From: Paenibacillus baekrokdamisoli
GTDB lineage: Bacteria > Bacillota > Bacilli > Paenibacillales > Paenibacillaceae
Direction of reading: 5' to 3'
Length of the DNA: 64,000 bases
Assembly: GCF_003945345.1 (NCBI RefSeq)
Contig: NZ_AP019308.1
Location: forward strand, 2,542,001 to 2,606,000
How positions within the stretch are numbered: position 1 is the first letter of the stretch; each line of letters opens with the position of its first letter. The position numbers and the translations under genes are program-made. Shown here in pieces: positions 41,934 to 50,934 of this stretch. The notes beneath the pieces were generated by a model. The model worked only from the letters and a program-made list of their open reading frames with translations, was not told the origin of the DNA and searched no databases.

Positions 41934-42461
41934 TTAGGACTGAAGCAGTTTCGTGACGCGCTCGTCAATGTCCTTTTCCGTCATCGGCCCGACGAAGATA
42001 TCCATAATCGTTCCATCTGGCTTAACAAAAAAAGTCGTTGGGTATGATTTCAACCCATACTTACGCTCCACTTTCCGATTCTCATCATGCAAAATATTGT
42101 AGCTTACCCCATACTGCTTCACGAAATTATTGACCGTTAAATTGTCTTCGCCCAGATTGATGCCGACAATTTCAAGAGGCTTGTCTCCTTTTTTCTTGTA
42201 TTGCGCCTCCAGATCCGGTGTTTCCGTGACACAACCAGGGCAGAATGTTCCCCAGAAGTTGATCACAAGTGCCTTACCTTTAAAGTCAGTCAATCGATGT
42301 GTCTTGCCGTCATTGCCCAGCAAAGCAAATTCAGGGGGGCTAGATCCTATACTCAGTTGTCCATCACTTTTGGAGAACAGCGCATTCCCTATGGCATAGC
42401 CGCCTAGCAGCAGAACACCGATGAAGATGACAATTTGAATGAGTCTGCGGTTTTTTTTCAT
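41934..42461 (-). CDS. resA: Thiol-disulfide oxidoreductase ResA
   Basis: Membrane-anchored thioredoxin-like protein that reduces the haem-binding cysteines of apocytochrome c. The 175 residues start with a signal anchor (LIQIVIFIGVLLLGGYAIG); the fold follows with NFWGTFCPGCVTETPDL. The active site is Cys74-Pro-Gly-Cys77, in contrast to the CEPC of B. subtilis ResA. The cis-proline region KSYPTTFFVKPDG is conserved. First gene of the resABCDE operon; a palindrome precedes its presumed promoter region. Confidence 0.94.
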   Translation of the reverse strand: MKKNRRLIQIVIFIGVLLLGGYAIGNALFSKSDGQLSIGSSPPEFALLGNDGKTHRLTDFKGKALVINFWGTFCPGCVTETPDLEAQYKKKGDKPLEIVGINLGEDNLTVNNFVKQYGVSYNILHDENRKVERKYGLKSYPTTFFVKPDGTIMDIFVGPMTEKDIDERVTKLLQS

Positions 42462-42522
42462 GCGCCTCTGTCACCGCCCTTATCGTACATTATGGATTCT
42501 AAAGATCATTATAACGAAAATT

Positions 42523-42544
42523 CGACGGCAATTAATTGCCGTCG
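42523..42544 (-). terminator. Perfect palindrome after rluB (weak terminator)
   Basis: A 22-base palindrome CGACGGCAATT/AATTGCCGTCG immediately past rluB, followed on the minus strand by AATTTTCG and then TATAAT. It may end rluB transcription and border the resA promoter, but its T run is short. Confidence 0.55.
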
Positions 42545-42548
42545 CCTC

Positions 42549-43289
42549 TTATTTTTGAATTTTATGTGTCTTGACAGCCGAAGCTAGCAAATCTTTTACC
42601 TCTTTAGGAGTTAAATGGCGAAACTTCCCTCTTGCTAGTCCAAGTAAGTTCATATCGCCGAATTTAATTCTTCGCAAAAGGATGACCGGATGATTAATTG
42701 CTTCGAACATCCGCCTAACTTGACGATTACGTCCCTCGTAAATGGTGATTGAGATCGTCGTCAAATTCTTCTCTTCATCTACGTCATGATACTCCACTTC
42801 AGCAGGAGCCGTCATTCCGTCGTCTAGCAGAACACCATTCTGCAGCCTCTCGAGTGCCGAGCCATGCGGTGTACCTTTTACGGTTGCCCAGTAGGTTTTA
42901 GGAACGTGATGACTAGGATGGGTAAGCAAGTTCGCAAATTCGCCATCATTCGTCAGAAGCAGAAGACCTTCCGTATCATAATCAAGCCGACCGACAGGAT
43001 AGACACGCTCTTTAATACCTGGTAGAAAGTCAGATACGATCTTACGACCCTGTGGATCGCTTGCGCTCGTAATAACTCCCTTTGGTTTATTCAGCATGAG
43101 ATAAAGCTTGCTTTCGCTTTTTATACGTCTGCCTCTTACCGTTATGATATCAACAGCTGGATCCGCTTTAACGCCCAGTGTTGTTACCGTTTCCTCATTG
43201 ACTTGAACTTCTCCAGCCAAAATGAGTTCCTCACACTTGCGACGCGAAGCAACACCTGCTTGCGCCAAAATTTTCTGTAAACGTTCCAA
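42549..43289 (-). CDS. rluB: 23S rRNA pseudouridine synthase RluB
   Basis: Forms a pseudouridine in 23S rRNA. The protein of 246 residues has an N-terminal S4 RNA-binding domain (LQKILAQAGVASRRKCEELI). The RsuA/RluB catalytic segment VYPVGRLDYDTEGLLLLTNDG carries the active Asp, and GRNRQVRRMFEAI follows. A TTG start after GAGGTGAAATCA is chosen; the frame itself reaches 43313. The neighbours spmB upstream and resA downstream match B. subtilis ypuL. Confidence 0.94.
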   Translation of the reverse strand: MERLQKILAQAGVASRRKCEELILAGEVQVNEETVTTLGVKADPAVDIITVRGRRIKSESKLYLMLNKPKGVITSASDPQGRKIVSDFLPGIKERVYPVGRLDYDTEGLLLLTNDGEFANLLTHPSHHVPKTYWATVKGTPHGSALERLQNGVLLDDGMTAPAEVEYHDVDEEKNLTTISITIYEGRNRQVRRMFEAINHPVILLRRIKFGDMNLLGLARGKFRHLTPKEVKDLLASAVKTHKIQK

Positions 43290-43365
43290 TGATTTCACCT
43301 CATCCTCCATCATACCCTAAAAGACCTCATGAAGGAAAGCGGACGCAAGAAGAAGCTGTCATATA

Positions 43366-43405
43366 CAGCAAGAAACGCTAGCACAGGTGCTAACGTTTCT
43401 TGCTG
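43366..43405. repeat. Long hairpin between spmB and rluB
   Basis: CAGCAAGAAACG..TAGCA pairs with TGCTA..CGTTTCTTGCTG around a CAGG loop. The stem is near-perfect but lacks a T run on either strand. The gap 43314-43453 has no gene. Confidence 0.7.
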
Positions 43406-43453
43406 CTCCGCTTATCATAGCGACTTTTATTGCTGACAAAGTATGTACAAAGC

Positions 43454-44005
43454 CTATCCAAATACGAATAAACAAATGATAATAGCAGCGGCAAAGCCGA
43501 CAAAATCAGAGAACAAGCCTACCTTCAAAGCATAACGGCTCTTTTTTATCCCTACTGCGCCGAAGTAGACCGTAAGCACATAGAGTGTAGTATCCGTACT
43601 ACCTTGTATAGTGGAAGCAATTCTTCCGATCATAGAATCTGGACCATAGGTCTTAATGAGTTCTGTAGTAAAAGCAAGCGAACCCGCTCCTGTTAAAGGC
43701 CGGAGTAAGCCAAGTGGAAGAACTTCACTTGGAATCCCAAGTCGATTGAACAAGGGGCTAATAAGCGAGGCGAGCATGTCCATCGCACCTGATGCACGAA
43801 ACATACTGATCGCCACCATCATCCCGACAAGGTGTGGAATAATGTTAATCGCTGTACCAAAGCCATCCTTTGCCCCTTCAATGAAGGTTTCGTACACCGG
43901 CACTTTGCGAAAGGCGGCGTATAGTGGGATAAATACAATCATCAATGGAATGGTCCAAGAGGACACCAATGTTATCCATTCATACAACAGCCTCACCCTT
44001 TCCAC
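43454..44005 (-). CDS. spmB: Spore maturation protein B
   Basis: Nucleoside-recognition (Gate) domain membrane protein needed with SpmA for spore core dehydration. The 183-residue protein has membrane segments and the family stretch FIEGAKDGFGTAINIIPHLVGM, followed by GLLRPLTGAGSLAFTTEL. A GTG start at 44005 is given; later GTG or TTG codons after AAAGGGTG are possible and would shorten it by up to seven codons. Overlaps spmA by 26 bases. Gene order dacB-spmA-spmB is as in B. subtilis. Confidence 0.93.
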   Translation of the reverse strand: MERVRLLYEWITLVSSWTIPLMIVFIPLYAAFRKVPVYETFIEGAKDGFGTAINIIPHLVGMMVAISMFRASGAMDMLASLISPLFNRLGIPSEVLPLGLLRPLTGAGSLAFTTELIKTYGPDSMIGRIASTIQGSTDTTLYVLTVYFGAVGIKKSRYALKVGLFSDFVGFAAAIIICLFVFG

Positions 44006-44660
44006 TGTTAGACGAGTCTATAGGAATCGGATACAGCTGCTGGGAGATGGTTGACTGTCCATCCCGATTAATCGACTTTGGCGGCTTTGATCGATGCCTG
44101 TACCAACGATCCGCGGCGATGGCCGCTACTGTCGCTACAAGTGTCGCAGCAAGTGTCGTACCCACGATCTCAGCTGGATGTGCAGAGCTGTAAGTCATCC
44201 GTATCGCAATAAGCGTAGTGGGTACAAGCGTAATGCTTGAGGTGTTAAGTGCTAGCAAAGTACACATGGCGTCTGACGCTGTTTCTTTGTCTTCATTCAG
44301 CTTCTGCAGCTCCTGCATTGCTTTTATTCCCATTGGCGTTGCCGCATTCCCAAGCCCTAATATATTGGCGCTCATATTGCTCATGATATAGCCCAGTGCA
44401 GGATGACCTTTTGGAATATCCGGAAAGAGAAAACGAACAATAGGCTGCAGCAAAACTGCGATTTTACGCAGGAGTCCGGCATCCTCACCGATTCGCATCA
44501 GACCTAACCAGAATACCATCACGCTTATCAAACCAAAACTTACGGAAACACCGCTCTTGGCCCCCTCGAAAGCTGCTTCGGTCAGCGCCTCCATCCTTCC
44601 GTTAATAATGGCAGCAATAAAGCTGATCGCAATAAAAAACAGCCAAATGAAGTTTACCAT
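43980..44660 (-). CDS. spmA: Spore maturation protein A
   Basis: Membrane protein of the nucleoside-recognition domain family acting with SpmB in spore core dehydration. The 226-residue product shows AAFEGAKSGVSVSFGLISVM near residue 32 and MSNMSANILGLGNAATPMGI near residue 95, both hallmark stretches. The C-terminus is longer than in B. subtilis (196 residues) by about 30 polar residues. The ATG at 44660 after AAAGGGG is chosen over the longer frame to 44732. It overlaps dacB by seven bases. Confidence 0.93.
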   Translation of the reverse strand: MVNFIWLFFIAISFIAAIINGRMEALTEAAFEGAKSGVSVSFGLISVMVFWLGLMRIGEDAGLLRKIAVLLQPIVRFLFPDIPKGHPALGYIMSNMSANILGLGNAATPMGIKAMQELQKLNEDKETASDAMCTLLALNTSSITLVPTTLIAIRMTYSSAHPAEIVGTTLAATLVATVAAIAADRWYRHRSKPPKSINRDGQSTISQQLYPIPIDSSNSGKGEAVV

Positions 44661-45859
44661 CCCGCTGCCCCTTTCCCTCCAAACAGCGTAGATAGCGTAA
44701 GCATAAGCGCACTTCGGAAAGAAGATGACCATGGCTTAGCTACCTGCAATGCTGAATGAGTTGGCATTGCCCATGCAGGATGCTCAGGAAGTGTTATACG
44801 ACTGCTGAGCGGCTCATACACAGGAGTTGTCCCGATCTTCGTCTCCCCAATAAACCATTCCAGGTAACCCCTCTCACCAAGTGAGTAAGCAGTTGTTTGA
44901 ACATCCAGCAAGGTTAATTTGGACCTGAGCTGTTCTTTCTCCCCTTCTGCAAATGGATAGAGAAGCGAACGACCTACCGCGAGCGGGTATCCGTTTAAAG
45001 GCTGGCCTTTATGCGTCACTTCACTTAATGGAAAATTGCTGAAGCCCCAAGTAAGTAGATTCTGATGATCCAGCCAATCGTCGCCATCATTGATTGTAAC
45101 CGCTGCTAACTGTTGTCCATTGCGAGTCGCGGAGCTAACCAAGCAGCGAAAGGCCTGTTTCGTGTATCCGGTCTTAACGCCATCGGCACCTTCGTACATG
45201 GTTAGCATTCGGTTTTTGTTTGTCCATGAATAATCCCAAGGATCGTTGGGATTCGGTGCTTTTTTCACCTTCGTCTTGACAATCTCTTTAAAGGTCGGGT
45301 TTTTGAGCGCATAGGCCGTAAGCTTGGCCAGATCATTGGCAGAAGAATAATGACCTGGGACATCAAGACCATGCGGGTTCATAAATTGTGTATTCGTCAG
45401 CCCAAGCATCTGAGCCTTCTCATTCATCATATGTACGAAACCTTCTTCAGAGCCTCCAACATGCTCCGCGATAGCAGTTGCCGCATCATTGCCAGAGCGC
45501 AGCATAAGCCCATACAGCATATTCTGCAGGCTCATCTCTTCCCCTTTCTTCAAATAAATCGATGAACCTTCCCTTCCAGCGGCCCGTATGCTTGTCTTCA
45601 CCATATCGGACAATTTCCCATGCTCAATGGCAACAATAGCTGTCATGATTTTTGTTAAACTGGCTATCTTCATCGGCTTATCACCATTGGAGCTATAGAG
45701 CAGCCTACCGGATTCAACGTCAATAAGTGCGACGCCCTTGGCATGCGTTGAGATCGGATTTGGAGCGGCAGTTGCTGTTAGTGTCAACGCACCGAATAGG
45801 ATACAGCATACAATGGCAAGCACTCCCAATTGACGAATAGATAAACGGACAAGCCTCAC
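44654..45859 (-). CDS. dacB: D-alanyl-D-alanine carboxypeptidase DacB (sporulation type)
   Basis: Penicillin-binding carboxypeptidase that trims peptide crosslinks in the spore cortex. The signal peptide (LGVLAIVCCILFGALTLTATAA) precedes the catalytic domain with SLTKIMTAI (SxxK) near residue 67, SGNDA (SxN) near residue 123, and GVKTGYTKQA (KTG) near residue 229. A C-terminal domain follows. The 401 residues end overlapping spmA. Grouping with spmA-spmB supports the mother-cell sporulation role rather than vegetative DacA. Confidence 0.93.
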   Translation of the reverse strand: MRLVRLSIRQLGVLAIVCCILFGALTLTATAAPNPISTHAKGVALIDVESGRLLYSSNGDKPMKIASLTKIMTAIVAIEHGKLSDMVKTSIRAAGREGSSIYLKKGEEMSLQNMLYGLMLRSGNDAATAIAEHVGGSEEGFVHMMNEKAQMLGLTNTQFMNPHGLDVPGHYSSANDLAKLTAYALKNPTFKEIVKTKVKKAPNPNDPWDYSWTNKNRMLTMYEGADGVKTGYTKQAFRCLVSSATRNGQQLAAVTINDGDDWLDHQNLLTWGFSNFPLSEVTHKGQPLNGYPLAVGRSLLYPFAEGEKEQLRSKLTLLDVQTTAYSLGERGYLEWFIGETKIGTTPVYEPLSSRITLPEHPAWAMPTHSALQVAKPWSSSFRSALMLTLSTLFGGKGAAGW

Positions 45860-46056
45860 ACGCTACCCCTCCTGAATTTTATTGAGTCGTTCTGTTTGTG
45901 ATCAAGGCTGAAGAAGATCACAACTACAAACTCATAGCTAGTTTGCTTCATAATGGACACATCATTCACCTTCGTTCCGTTTTACAGGGGTCTTGTACCA
46001 GTATATGAATGGGAGAGTCGGATATGTCCTTTAATATACTCAGGCTATTTGTTCAT

Positions 46057-46088
46057 AAAAAAAGAAACTGCCCGGAAGGACAGTTTCT
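46057..46088 (-). terminator. Intrinsic terminator after gerW
   Basis: Stem AGAAACTG / CAGTTTCT with a ten-base loop, followed by seven T residues on the minus strand, 53 bases past the gerW stop. Confidence 0.85.
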
Positions 46089-46141
46089 GCTTGCCATGCG
46101 ATTGTTATCGAATCGGCTTGTATAAATGCTAATACCAGACC

Positions 46142-46609
46142 TTAAACGTAGGTGTTATCTGGCGTGTCAAGTAAGACGGAATCCGCGGTGTTCTTATGAT
46201 CTTCACGTCTGAACATGCTTTGAATTTTCTCAAATACTTGAGGAGCCGAGTCGATAACTCTCTCCATCAGGTGAGTTTGATTATCCAATGGTACAATTCG
46301 GACGCCCTGAGTACCTACGACTAGAAATGCAATTGGTGTAATGGATACCCCGCCGCCGCTGCCGCCTCCGAAAGGAAGTGATACAGCTGCATTGTGCGCG
46401 TCTCCAGACTTGGAAGTACTATCGGAGCTGTTGTCAAACCGAATATCACTGCCGCCAGCTACGAAGCCAAAGCCAACTTTAGAAATGGGCATAATTACAC
46501 TGCCGTCCGGTGTTTGAACCGGATCGCCGACAATCGTATTAACATCCACCATTTCTTTAATGTTCTCCATAGCGGTTTGCATTAAACCTTGAATCGGATG
46601 GTCTGCCAT
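46142..46609 (-). CDS. gerW: Germination protein GerW (YtfJ family)
   Basis: Spore protein of the YtfJ/GerW family, 155 residues. Recognised by PIQGLMQTAMENIKEMVDVN, VGDPVQTPDGSVIMPISKV and the Gly-rich segment FGGGSGGGVSITPIAFLVV. In B. subtilis it is required for normal germination and lies with ytfI far from this locus. Here it follows the DUF2953 (ytfI-like) gene in the place held by ypuI. ATG preceded by AAGGAGG. Confidence 0.92.
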   Translation of the reverse strand: MADHPIQGLMQTAMENIKEMVDVNTIVGDPVQTPDGSVIMPISKVGFGFVAGGSDIRFDNSSDSTSKSGDAHNAAVSLPFGGGSGGGVSITPIAFLVVGTQGVRIVPLDNQTHLMERVIDSAPQVFEKIQSMFRREDHKNTADSVLLDTPDNTYV

Positions 46610-46676
46610 TGTCCTAACCTCCTTTATATCGAGACTTCATCCATTATGTTGTCCTCGGTTCGTGGAGGTTATGTAA

Positions 46677-47372
46677 TTATCCGCGAAGCAAAATTCGCTG
46701 CCAACCCATAAGGCCTTTTGAAATGCCATTGCTTTTTTTCATTTGCTGCATCAGGTGTATTCCTGCATACATGGCATAACCAAAATTGATTTTCGCTGTA
46801 AATTCTCCTTCTGTTGAAAAATAAGCCCGCGCATAGATAGGTTCAACTTCAAGCTTAGGGTCTATTTTTAGTCGAACAAGCTGAGAAAGCACGCCGATTG
46901 AAGTCGTTTTTACCGACCATAACATGCCGGTAATCATCGCCGTCCACATCGCATCTCCCGTTCCCACTTTGGTCTGCCACTTCCATTCGGTCAATCGAAT
47001 ATGAGCAAGAGTACGCCTGACCCATCCGAATAGATCATCTGTTTGCTTCAGAAGCATGTTTGCTGTTTCGATGGACTTGATGATAGAGTGACCATCAACA
47101 TGTTTAGCTGCTGTATTTTGTTGGATCCCGCCCATGTTCTCACCTGTCATCTCTTGCTTGAAATCCATGCCCATCCCTTTCAACCGAGCAATAGGCAGCT
47201 TCCAATGGTAATGAATCAATCCAAACAAAGCACGAATACGGAGCTCTGCATCATCGTTATCCCCAACCCGCTTAACTTGACCATGAATAACAACCGTAGT
47301 CATTGCCATAAGAAAAAGAAGTAAACAAAAGAGACCTGTCCCGATCAACCATCCGTACGGGTATCCAAGCAT
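46677..47372 (-). CDS. DUF2953 membrane protein (YtfI-like)
   Basis: A 231-residue protein with an N-terminal membrane segment (LIGTGLFCLLLFLMAMTTVVI), a conserved domain of DUF2953 type with RIRALFGLIHYHWKLP, and the C-terminal stretch AKINFGYAMYAGIHLMQQM. Function unknown. It is followed by gerW, matching the ytfI-ytfJ pair of B. subtilis, which supports joint expression in sporulation. The ATG at 47372 is chosen because GGGGGAG lies eight bases upstream; the frame is open to 47438. Confidence 0.85.
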   Translation of the reverse strand: MLGYPYGWLIGTGLFCLLLFLMAMTTVVIHGQVKRVGDNDDAELRIRALFGLIHYHWKLPIARLKGMGMDFKQEMTGENMGGIQQNTAAKHVDGHSIIKSIETANMLLKQTDDLFGWVRRTLAHIRLTEWKWQTKVGTGDAMWTAMITGMLWSVKTTSIGVLSQLVRLKIDPKLEVEPIYARAYFSTEGEFTAKINFGYAMYAGIHLMQQMKKSNGISKGLMGWQRILLRG

Positions 47373-47463
47373 GGATGCCTCTCCCCCGTTTCCCTTAATT
47401 TGGCCCGGATATAGTATGACCCTGTGAACAGATCTCATTCATTTACTTCTAATGGCAAGTCAG

Positions 47464-48096
47464 CTATTCCGTTTCGGCTACAATATCCTTAATCGAATCG
47501 GGAGGCAGCTCTTCAATCGTCATTTGTCGACCCTCTAACTTCTCAAACAGCAGCTGTGTTTGCTCATCGAGCGAATCATCATCGACTGCTTTTGGCTCTG
47601 GGAGTGCATCAATTCCAGCTAGACCAAAATATTCAAGGAATGATTTGGTTGTCCCATAAAGGATCGGCCGGCCAATCGCTTCTGCCCGACCGACTTCTTC
47701 AATTAAATCCTTCGCAACGAGGGTATGAAGCGGTCGTTCACTCTTCACCCCACGAATTTCCTCAATATCGATGCGCGTTATAGGCTGTCGGTATGCAACA
47801 ATCGAGAGCGTCTCAAGAGCCGCCTGCGACAGACTCGAACGAGTTGGTGAATAAGCCATCCGCTCAAAATAAGGAGCATGCGCAGGATTCGTCGTCAAAC
47901 GGTACGCCCCAGCGACAAGCGAAACTTGAATGCCGCGTTTCTTAGACTTCAAATCCTTCATCAAATCATTCGTAATATCGACCGCAACGGTAGCATCTAA
48001 CTCCAAGATATCAGATAGCTGCTTCTTCGTCAGCCCTTCGTCTCCTGCCATAAAAAGCAGTCCTTCAATAATCGACTTCAACTTCGAATAATCCAC
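47464..48096 (-). CDS. scpB: Segregation and condensation protein B
   Basis: Winged-helix kleisin partner of the SMC-ScpAB condensin complex that organises and segregates the chromosome. The 210-residue product contains LKSIIEGLLFMAGDEGLT, and the signature LSQAALETLSIVAYRQPITR followed by IEEIRGVKSERPL. The GTG at 48096, overlapping scpA by 32 bases, gives the family N-terminus; longer starts are unsupported. The gene order scpA-scpB downstream of the rib operon is as in B. subtilis. Confidence 0.94.
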   Translation of the reverse strand: MDYSKLKSIIEGLLFMAGDEGLTKKQLSDILELDATVAVDITNDLMKDLKSKKRGIQVSLVAGAYRLTTNPAHAPYFERMAYSPTRSSLSQAALETLSIVAYRQPITRIDIEEIRGVKSERPLHTLVAKDLIEEVGRAEAIGRPILYGTTKSFLEYFGLAGIDALPEPKAVDDDSLDEQTQLLFEKLEGRQMTIEELPPDSIKDIVAETE

Positions 48097-48847
48097 CTTG
48101 AACCGCTTCTCCTCTCCAATGAATGACGATGTCGTCAAACAATTGATGCTGATAACATCGAATATGTTTCATTTTCATAAGCTCCAGCAGCGCCAGAAAG
48201 GTCACCACAATTTCATGCCGACTCATATCATCGCGGATAAGCTTGGAGAAACGGACCGTTTCATATTCTCGCAGCACTTCCATCACATCGCGAATACGAT
48301 CCTTTACGGATATTTCATCACGATGAATGGTTGCCACTACATTCCGTCTGGTCGCTTTACGAAGCGCCTTCTGGAATGCCTTAACGAGATCATCAATGTG
48401 AAGCCCCTTAACAGGATTCTCTTGAACGACCTGCATGAATGGCGTTAGATCCTCCGGCTCTTTCGTGTAGACGAGACTTCTTTCAAACTCTTGCTCGCGA
48501 AGCTGTTCCGCAATTTGCTTGAACTTACGGTACTCGATGAGCTTGGCTATGAGCTCGTCATGAGGGTCCAGACCATCATCTGGCCATTCCTCATATTCAT
48601 CGTTCTCAATTACCGGCGGCTTCGGAAGCAGCTGCTTGCTCTTTATTGCAAGCAGAGTGGCTGCCATGACGAGGAATTCGCTCGTAACCTCAAGCTCTAG
48701 CTCCTGCATCGCATTCAGATAATCCATATATTGGTCGGTTATTTCGCTTATGGACACTTCGTGAATATCGATTTCTGCTTTATCGATCAGATGAAGGAGC
48801 AGATCGAGCGGCCCCTCGAACGATTCCAGTTTGTATGTTACCGTCAT
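48065..48847 (-). CDS. scpA: Segregation and condensation protein A
   Basis: Kleisin subunit linking SMC heads. The 260-residue sequence begins YKLESFEGPLDLLLHLIDKA, typical of ScpA, and has the acidic linker EWPDDGLDPHDEL. The C-terminal winged-helix stretch TFLALLELMKMKHIRCYQ also fits. ATG follows AGGAGGCCATC. Its upstream gap to ribH holds a copy of repeat family 2. Confidence 0.95.
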   Translation of the reverse strand: MTVTYKLESFEGPLDLLLHLIDKAEIDIHEVSISEITDQYMDYLNAMQELELEVTSEFLVMAATLLAIKSKQLLPKPPVIENDEYEEWPDDGLDPHDELIAKLIEYRKFKQIAEQLREQEFERSLVYTKEPEDLTPFMQVVQENPVKGLHIDDLVKAFQKALRKATRRNVVATIHRDEISVKDRIRDVMEVLREYETVRFSKLIRDDMSRHEIVVTFLALLELMKMKHIRCYQHQLFDDIVIHWRGEAVQGGLFEVEVDY

Positions 48848-48892
48848 GATGGCCTCCTAAAAAATTTTGAAGATATAACAATATCAATAAGC

Positions 48893-49113
48893 TCAACAAA
48901 AAAAATAAGTGCTTGATAAATGCGAATCATGGTGCGTAAAAGCCCGCTTCGCGGACGGATCATTCTTACGATCGCTGTTGTCTCCCTATTTCTTGATTCT
49001 ATCCCTAAGGGGTAGAAATAAGGAGACAAAGGCGAACGCTATCGCTTCTTCAGAACGATTCCGTCCGCTTCGCTAGGTTATTCGTGAAGTTATGAACGGA
49101 TTATGATTTAGAA
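48893..49113. repeat. Dispersed repeat family 2, copy next to ribH
   Basis: About 220 bp, nearly identical to 53260-53481 and in the same orientation. The core forms a long palindrome: GCGGACGGATC..TTGTCTCC..TATTTCT pairs with AGAAATA..GGAGACAA..GATTCCGTCCGC. The central stem TTGTCTCC/GGAGACAA plus TATTTCT/AGAAATA is perfect. It fills most of the scpA-ribH gap. A short frame reading through it is not supported as coding. Confidence 0.88.
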
Positions 49114-49124
49114 CCATCTATCAT

Positions 49125-49595
49125 TTAGTTTTTCAATGCATTCGTTAAGTTGGCCATTTCAATAGCAGTCGCTGCAGCTTCCCAGCCTTTATTGCCCGCT
49201 TTTGTTCCAGCACGCTCAATCGCTTGCTCAATGGTATCCACTGTAAGTACGCCAAAGATCGTCGGCACACCCGTTTTTAGAGCGACAGCAGATACACCTT
49301 TAGCTGCTTCATTACACACATAATCAAAGTGAGGCGTTGATCCACGTATTACCGCACCAAGCGTAATTACCGCATCATACTTTCCGCTCTCCGCCATCTT
49401 CTGAGCAATTAATGGGATTTCAAAAGCGCCAGGCACCCATGCGATTTCGACCTCAGAGTCTTCAGCACCATGACGCTTGAATGCATCAAGTGCGCCTCCA
49501 AGAAGCTTGCTGGAAATAAATTCATTGAAACGTCCAACGACGACTCCGTAACGTAATCCTTTTGAAATTAAATGTCCTTCGTATACATGTGGCAT
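49125..49595 (-). CDS. ribH: 6,7-dimethyl-8-ribityllumazine synthase
   Basis: Condenses the pyrimidine and butanone phosphate precursors of riboflavin. The 156 residues contain [34 protein letters not shown] and [21 protein letters not shown], with the catalytic His. Last gene of ribD-ribE-ribBA-ribH; begins 30 bases after ribBA. The operon is headed by an FMN riboswitch. Confidence 0.97.
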   Translation of the reverse strand: MPHVYEGHLISKGLRYGVVVGRFNEFISSKLLGGALDAFKRHGAEDSEVEIAWVPGAFEIPLIAQKMAESGKYDAVITLGAVIRGSTPHFDYVCNEAAKGVSAVALKTGVPTIFGVLTVDTIEQAIERAGTKAGNKGWEAAATAIEMANLTNALKN

Positions 49596-49625
49596 TGCTT
49601 TTTCATCCTTTCGTTTATCCTATTA

Positions 49626-50894
49626 TTAGATGGTATAGTCTATATCCTTCATATCGTCAAACCGGAGCAAATGTCCGAGCTTTACCCTTTTCGTGCGGAG
49701 ATAATCATTATTGTCCGCGTTGGCATCCATCTGAATGGCTACGCGCTCCACGACTTCAATTCCATAGCCTTCCAGGCCGCGAATTTTGCGAGGATTATTC
49801 GTCAGAAGCCGCATTTTGCGAACGCCGAGGTCCTTCAGTATTTGTGCACCAATTCCATATTCGCGCAAATCGGGAGCAAAGCCCAATTTAATATTCGCGT
49901 CGACCGTGTCGAATCCCTGCTCTTGAAGCTTATAAGCCTTTAATTTGTTTATTAGCCCAATACCCCGGCCCTCTTGCCTCATATAGAGCAGCACACCGTT
50001 GCCAGCCTCATCAATTTGTTTAAGCGCTGCTGCCAGCTGAGGTCCGCAATCGCAACGATGGGAATGGAAGACATCACCCGTCAAGCATTCGGAATGAACT
50101 CGAACAAGAATCGGCTGATTGGAATCAATTTCACCTTTTACAAGGGCTACATGCTCTTTGTTATCCACCTCATTCGTATAAGCTACTGCACGGAAAACGC
50201 CAAAATCAGTAGGCATATTCACTTCTACGACCCGTTCAACCAGCTTCTCCTTCTCATTGCGATAATGGATCAATGCTTGAATGGAGATCAGCTTCAGACT
50301 GTGCTTGTTCTTGAATTCAACCAGGTCTGGAAGACGTGCCATGGTGCCATCTTCTTTGATGATTTCACAAATGACTGCAGCTGGCTCTGAGCCGCACATC
50401 CGTGCCAAATCAATAGCCGCTTCTGTATGTCCAGCACGACGCAGGACACCGCCATCCTTCGCGATTAGCGGAAAAACATGTCCAGGACGGCGGAAATCCG
50501 CCGCTTTTGTCGTTGGATCAATTAGTGCTTTAATGGTCTGGGACCGCTCGTGAGCAGAGATTCCTGTCGTTGTCCCGATATAGTCGACTGAAACCGTAAA
50601 TGCCGTTCCGTGGTAATCCGTATTATGCGTCACCATTGGAGGAAGTTCAAGCTGCTCTGCGCGCTCCTGTGTAATTGGTGTACAAACCAGCCCTCTTGCT
50701 TCAGAAATCATGAAATTAATAATCTCAGGTGTCGCTTTATCTGCGAGTGCAATCAAATCACCTTCATTTTCACGATCCTCGTCGTCTACAACAATAATGG
50801 CTTTCCCAAGAATGAGATCATGAATGGCATCCTCAATGCTGTCAAAGCTTACCTGTTCTAAATGATCTGGCAGTGATTCCTTATGCTCCTTCAT
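49626..50894 (-). CDS. ribBA: Bifunctional DHBP synthase / GTP cyclohydrolase II
   Basis: Supplies both riboflavin precursors: the N-terminal domain makes 3,4-dihydroxy-2-butanone 4-phosphate, and the C-terminal domain opens GTP. The 422 residues show [13 protein letters not shown] with catalytic acidic residues near 38-45. After about residue 205 comes the cyclohydrolase part with the zinc ligands in [18 protein letters not shown], and [12 protein letters not shown]. Both active sites are intact. Fusion of this kind is standard in Firmicutes. Confidence 0.97.
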   Translation of the reverse strand: MKEHKESLPDHLEQVSFDSIEDAIHDLILGKAIIVVDDEDRENEGDLIALADKATPEIINFMISEARGLVCTPITQERAEQLELPPMVTHNTDYHGTAFTVSVDYIGTTTGISAHERSQTIKALIDPTTKAADFRRPGHVFPLIAKDGGVLRRAGHTEAAIDLARMCGSEPAAVICEIIKEDGTMARLPDLVEFKNKHSLKLISIQALIHYRNEKEKLVERVVEVNMPTDFGVFRAVAYTNEVDNKEHVALVKGEIDSNQPILVRVHSECLTGDVFHSHRCDCGPQLAAALKQIDEAGNGVLLYMRQEGRGIGLINKLKAYKLQEQGFDTVDANIKLGFAPDLREYGIGAQILKDLGVRKMRLLTNNPRKIRGLEGYGIEVVERVAIQMDANADNNDYLRTKRVKLGHLLRFDDMKDIDYTI

Positions 50895-50934
50895 GCTATC
50901 CGTCCTTCCTTACATGCCATATTTCAAAACTATC

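Noticed and set aside
48844..49029. Short frame in repeat family 2 next to ribH
   Set aside because: The amino-acid similarity to the other copy follows from nucleotide identity of the palindrome; no ribosome binding site.
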